DNA of 11,880 bases. Source: Thermoplasmata archaeon M9B1D (GTDB lineage: Archaea > Thermoplasmatota > E2 > DHVEG-1). Within the stretch, counting starts at the first letter, position 1, and each line of letters starts with the position of its first letter. The DNA is taken from positions 1 through 11,880 of the forward strand of contig MUGC01000036.1 of NCBI GenBank assembly GCA_002900535.1, given 5' to 3'. Made by a program: the position numbers and the translations under genes. This document shows, in pieces, positions 11,420 through 11,880 of this stretch. The notes beneath the pieces were generated by a model. The model searched no databases, was not told the origin of the DNA, and worked only from the letters and a program-made list of their open reading frames with translations.

Positions 11420-11465
11420 TTTCAAATGATTTAATATGTCTACCACATTTTCCACAGTTTACCAT
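11331..11465 (-). CDS. 44-aa zinc-finger protein (two CxxC knuckles)
   Basis: 44 residues. CGKC at 4-7, followed by GR, and CNEC at 31-34, followed by W, with a Ser-Pro-Asp-Gly turn between, form one zinc-binding unit. The tail is charged (EKKEQEHHK). ATG 11465 follows GAGGGAG at a normal distance. It is 42 bases after the 53-aa gene, so both probably share the promoter upstream of 11669. Its pattern CxxCG(R/E)...CxxC(Y/W) matches the genes at 3860 and 8120. Function unknown. Confidence 0.65.
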   Translation of the reverse strand: MVNCGKCGRHIKSFETKKYLDSPDGTHLLCCNECWEKKEQEHHK

Positions 11466-11507
11466 ATTTTTTCTCCCTCTATTTATTATATTTGTTTGTG
11501 TCCTTTC

Positions 11508-11669
11508 TCATTTTTTTTCATTTGTTTTTATTTCATTGATATTTTTCCATGCCTTTTCTACACGCTGTCCAAATGTTCTTATTTCTATTTTCCTTTTTTT
11601 AGAATTGTGTTTCCTTTCAAGCATTTCACTTATTCTTTTATCTTTGTGCCTCTCAAAAGCTTCACTCAT
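11508..11669 (-). CDS. 53-aa highly charged basic protein
   Basis: Not recognised. ATG 11669 follows GAGGAG at a good distance. The chain is nearly all helix-forming and charged: MSEAFERHKDKRISEMLERK, then HNSKKRKIEIRTFG, then QRVEKAWKNINEIK and a Lys tail. It could be a small nucleic-acid-binding or ribosome-associated protein. It is the first gene of a minus-strand run with the 44-aa zinc-finger protein. A hydrophobic frame on the plus strand across 11293-11736 is its antisense shadow. Confidence 0.6.
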   Translation of the reverse strand: MSEAFERHKDKRISEMLERKHNSKKRKIEIRTFGQRVEKAWKNINEIKTNEKK

Positions 11670-11704
11670 TTTCTTCTCCTCTATCTTAAATAGTTTTGTA
11701 TTAC

Positions 11705-11730
11705 AGCAGCTTTGTACACAAAATACTGCT
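11705..11730. promoter_or_regulatory. Nested inverted repeat upstream of the small-gene run
   Basis: AGCAG (11705-11709) pairs with CTGCT (11726-11730), and inside it TTTGT (11711-11715) pairs with ACAAA (11718-11722). It lies about 35-60 bases before ATG 11669, where an operator or the promoter should be. From 11731 to the window end I see no gene I can support. Confidence 0.4.
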
Positions 11731-11880
11731 TTTTAGCAAGCCTGGATGAAAATTATTATTGAAATGAAATACGTATTGTTATTTTTCTTGTTTGAAAATC
11801 AGAAGACATCAATTATATCTGGAAGAAAATTTTTCCTACTTAATAAAATAGATTGAGTTCTTCCGTATCTATATACAACA

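Noticed and set aside
11293..11736. 147-codon hydrophobic open frame on the plus strand
   Set aside because: It is Phe/Ser/Leu-rich antisense of two Lys-rich minus-strand genes that have good ribosome binding sites and, in one case, a zinc pattern.
1..11880. CRISPR array, insertion sequence, prophage or rRNA/tRNA genes
   Set aside because: No regularly spaced repeats, no transposase or integrase motifs and no rRNA or tRNA folds were found on either strand.

Overview
The window is archaeal chromosome. It carries the archaeal basal transcription set (TFS, TFB, TBP), the PCNA sliding clamp, the RNase P protein Rnp2/Pop5, the eukaryotic-type ribosomal protein eS17 and the chromatin protein Alba. 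Several genes have BRE/TATA-type promoters, and many have ribosome binding sites close to GGAGGTGAT. The DNA is strikingly AT-rich (about 30% G+C by eye). The TFB sequence together with two bacterial-type cold-shock proteins suggests a Thermoplasmatota-like euryarchaeon. That placement is inference from protein style, not from a search.

Layout. 1-2600: the 3' end of tfs, a secreted protein of unknown function, pcn, rnp2, and a winged-helix regulator behind a perfect 16-bp palindrome, all on +. 2601-3163: no protein gene, but three inverted repeats and a promoter-like box, read here as a candidate structured RNA. 3164-6300: an accessory-looking stretch of small genes: a secreted amphipathic protein and a two-CxxC protein (both -), an AbrB-type regulator with a palindrome over its own start, a tiny basic peptide (-), an HTH regulator overlapping a 58-aa gene by ATGA, a short lysine-rich ORF, and a zinc-ribbon protein. 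6667-7875: cold-shock protein then TFB (+). 8120-8287: a small zinc-finger protein (+). 10678-8538 (-): cold-shock protein, Alba, a 64-aa protein, TBP, eS17 and an 80-aa protein; the last four are closely spaced and look like one operon. 11669-11087 (-): a run of 53-, 44- and 48-aa genes.

How it fits together. TBP and TFB recruit RNA polymerase, TFS rescues stalled polymerase, Alba coats DNA and cold-shock proteins bind RNA, so gene expression dominates the window. Several small zinc-binding proteins and three DNA-binding regulators lie between these genes.

Most interesting unexplained signals: the candidate ncRNA at about 2848-3075, with two hairpins and a complementary loop pair; an ungapped 82-bp intergenic element present twice (4906-4987 and 10872-10953); a shared upstream motif before both cold-shock genes; TBP and Rnp2 starts where the best ribosome binding site points at an ATA codon; an exact 18-bp tandem duplication inside the pcn start; and a group of 44-55-aa CxxCG...(C/H)xxC(Y/W) proteins. 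All alignments and counts were done by eye.
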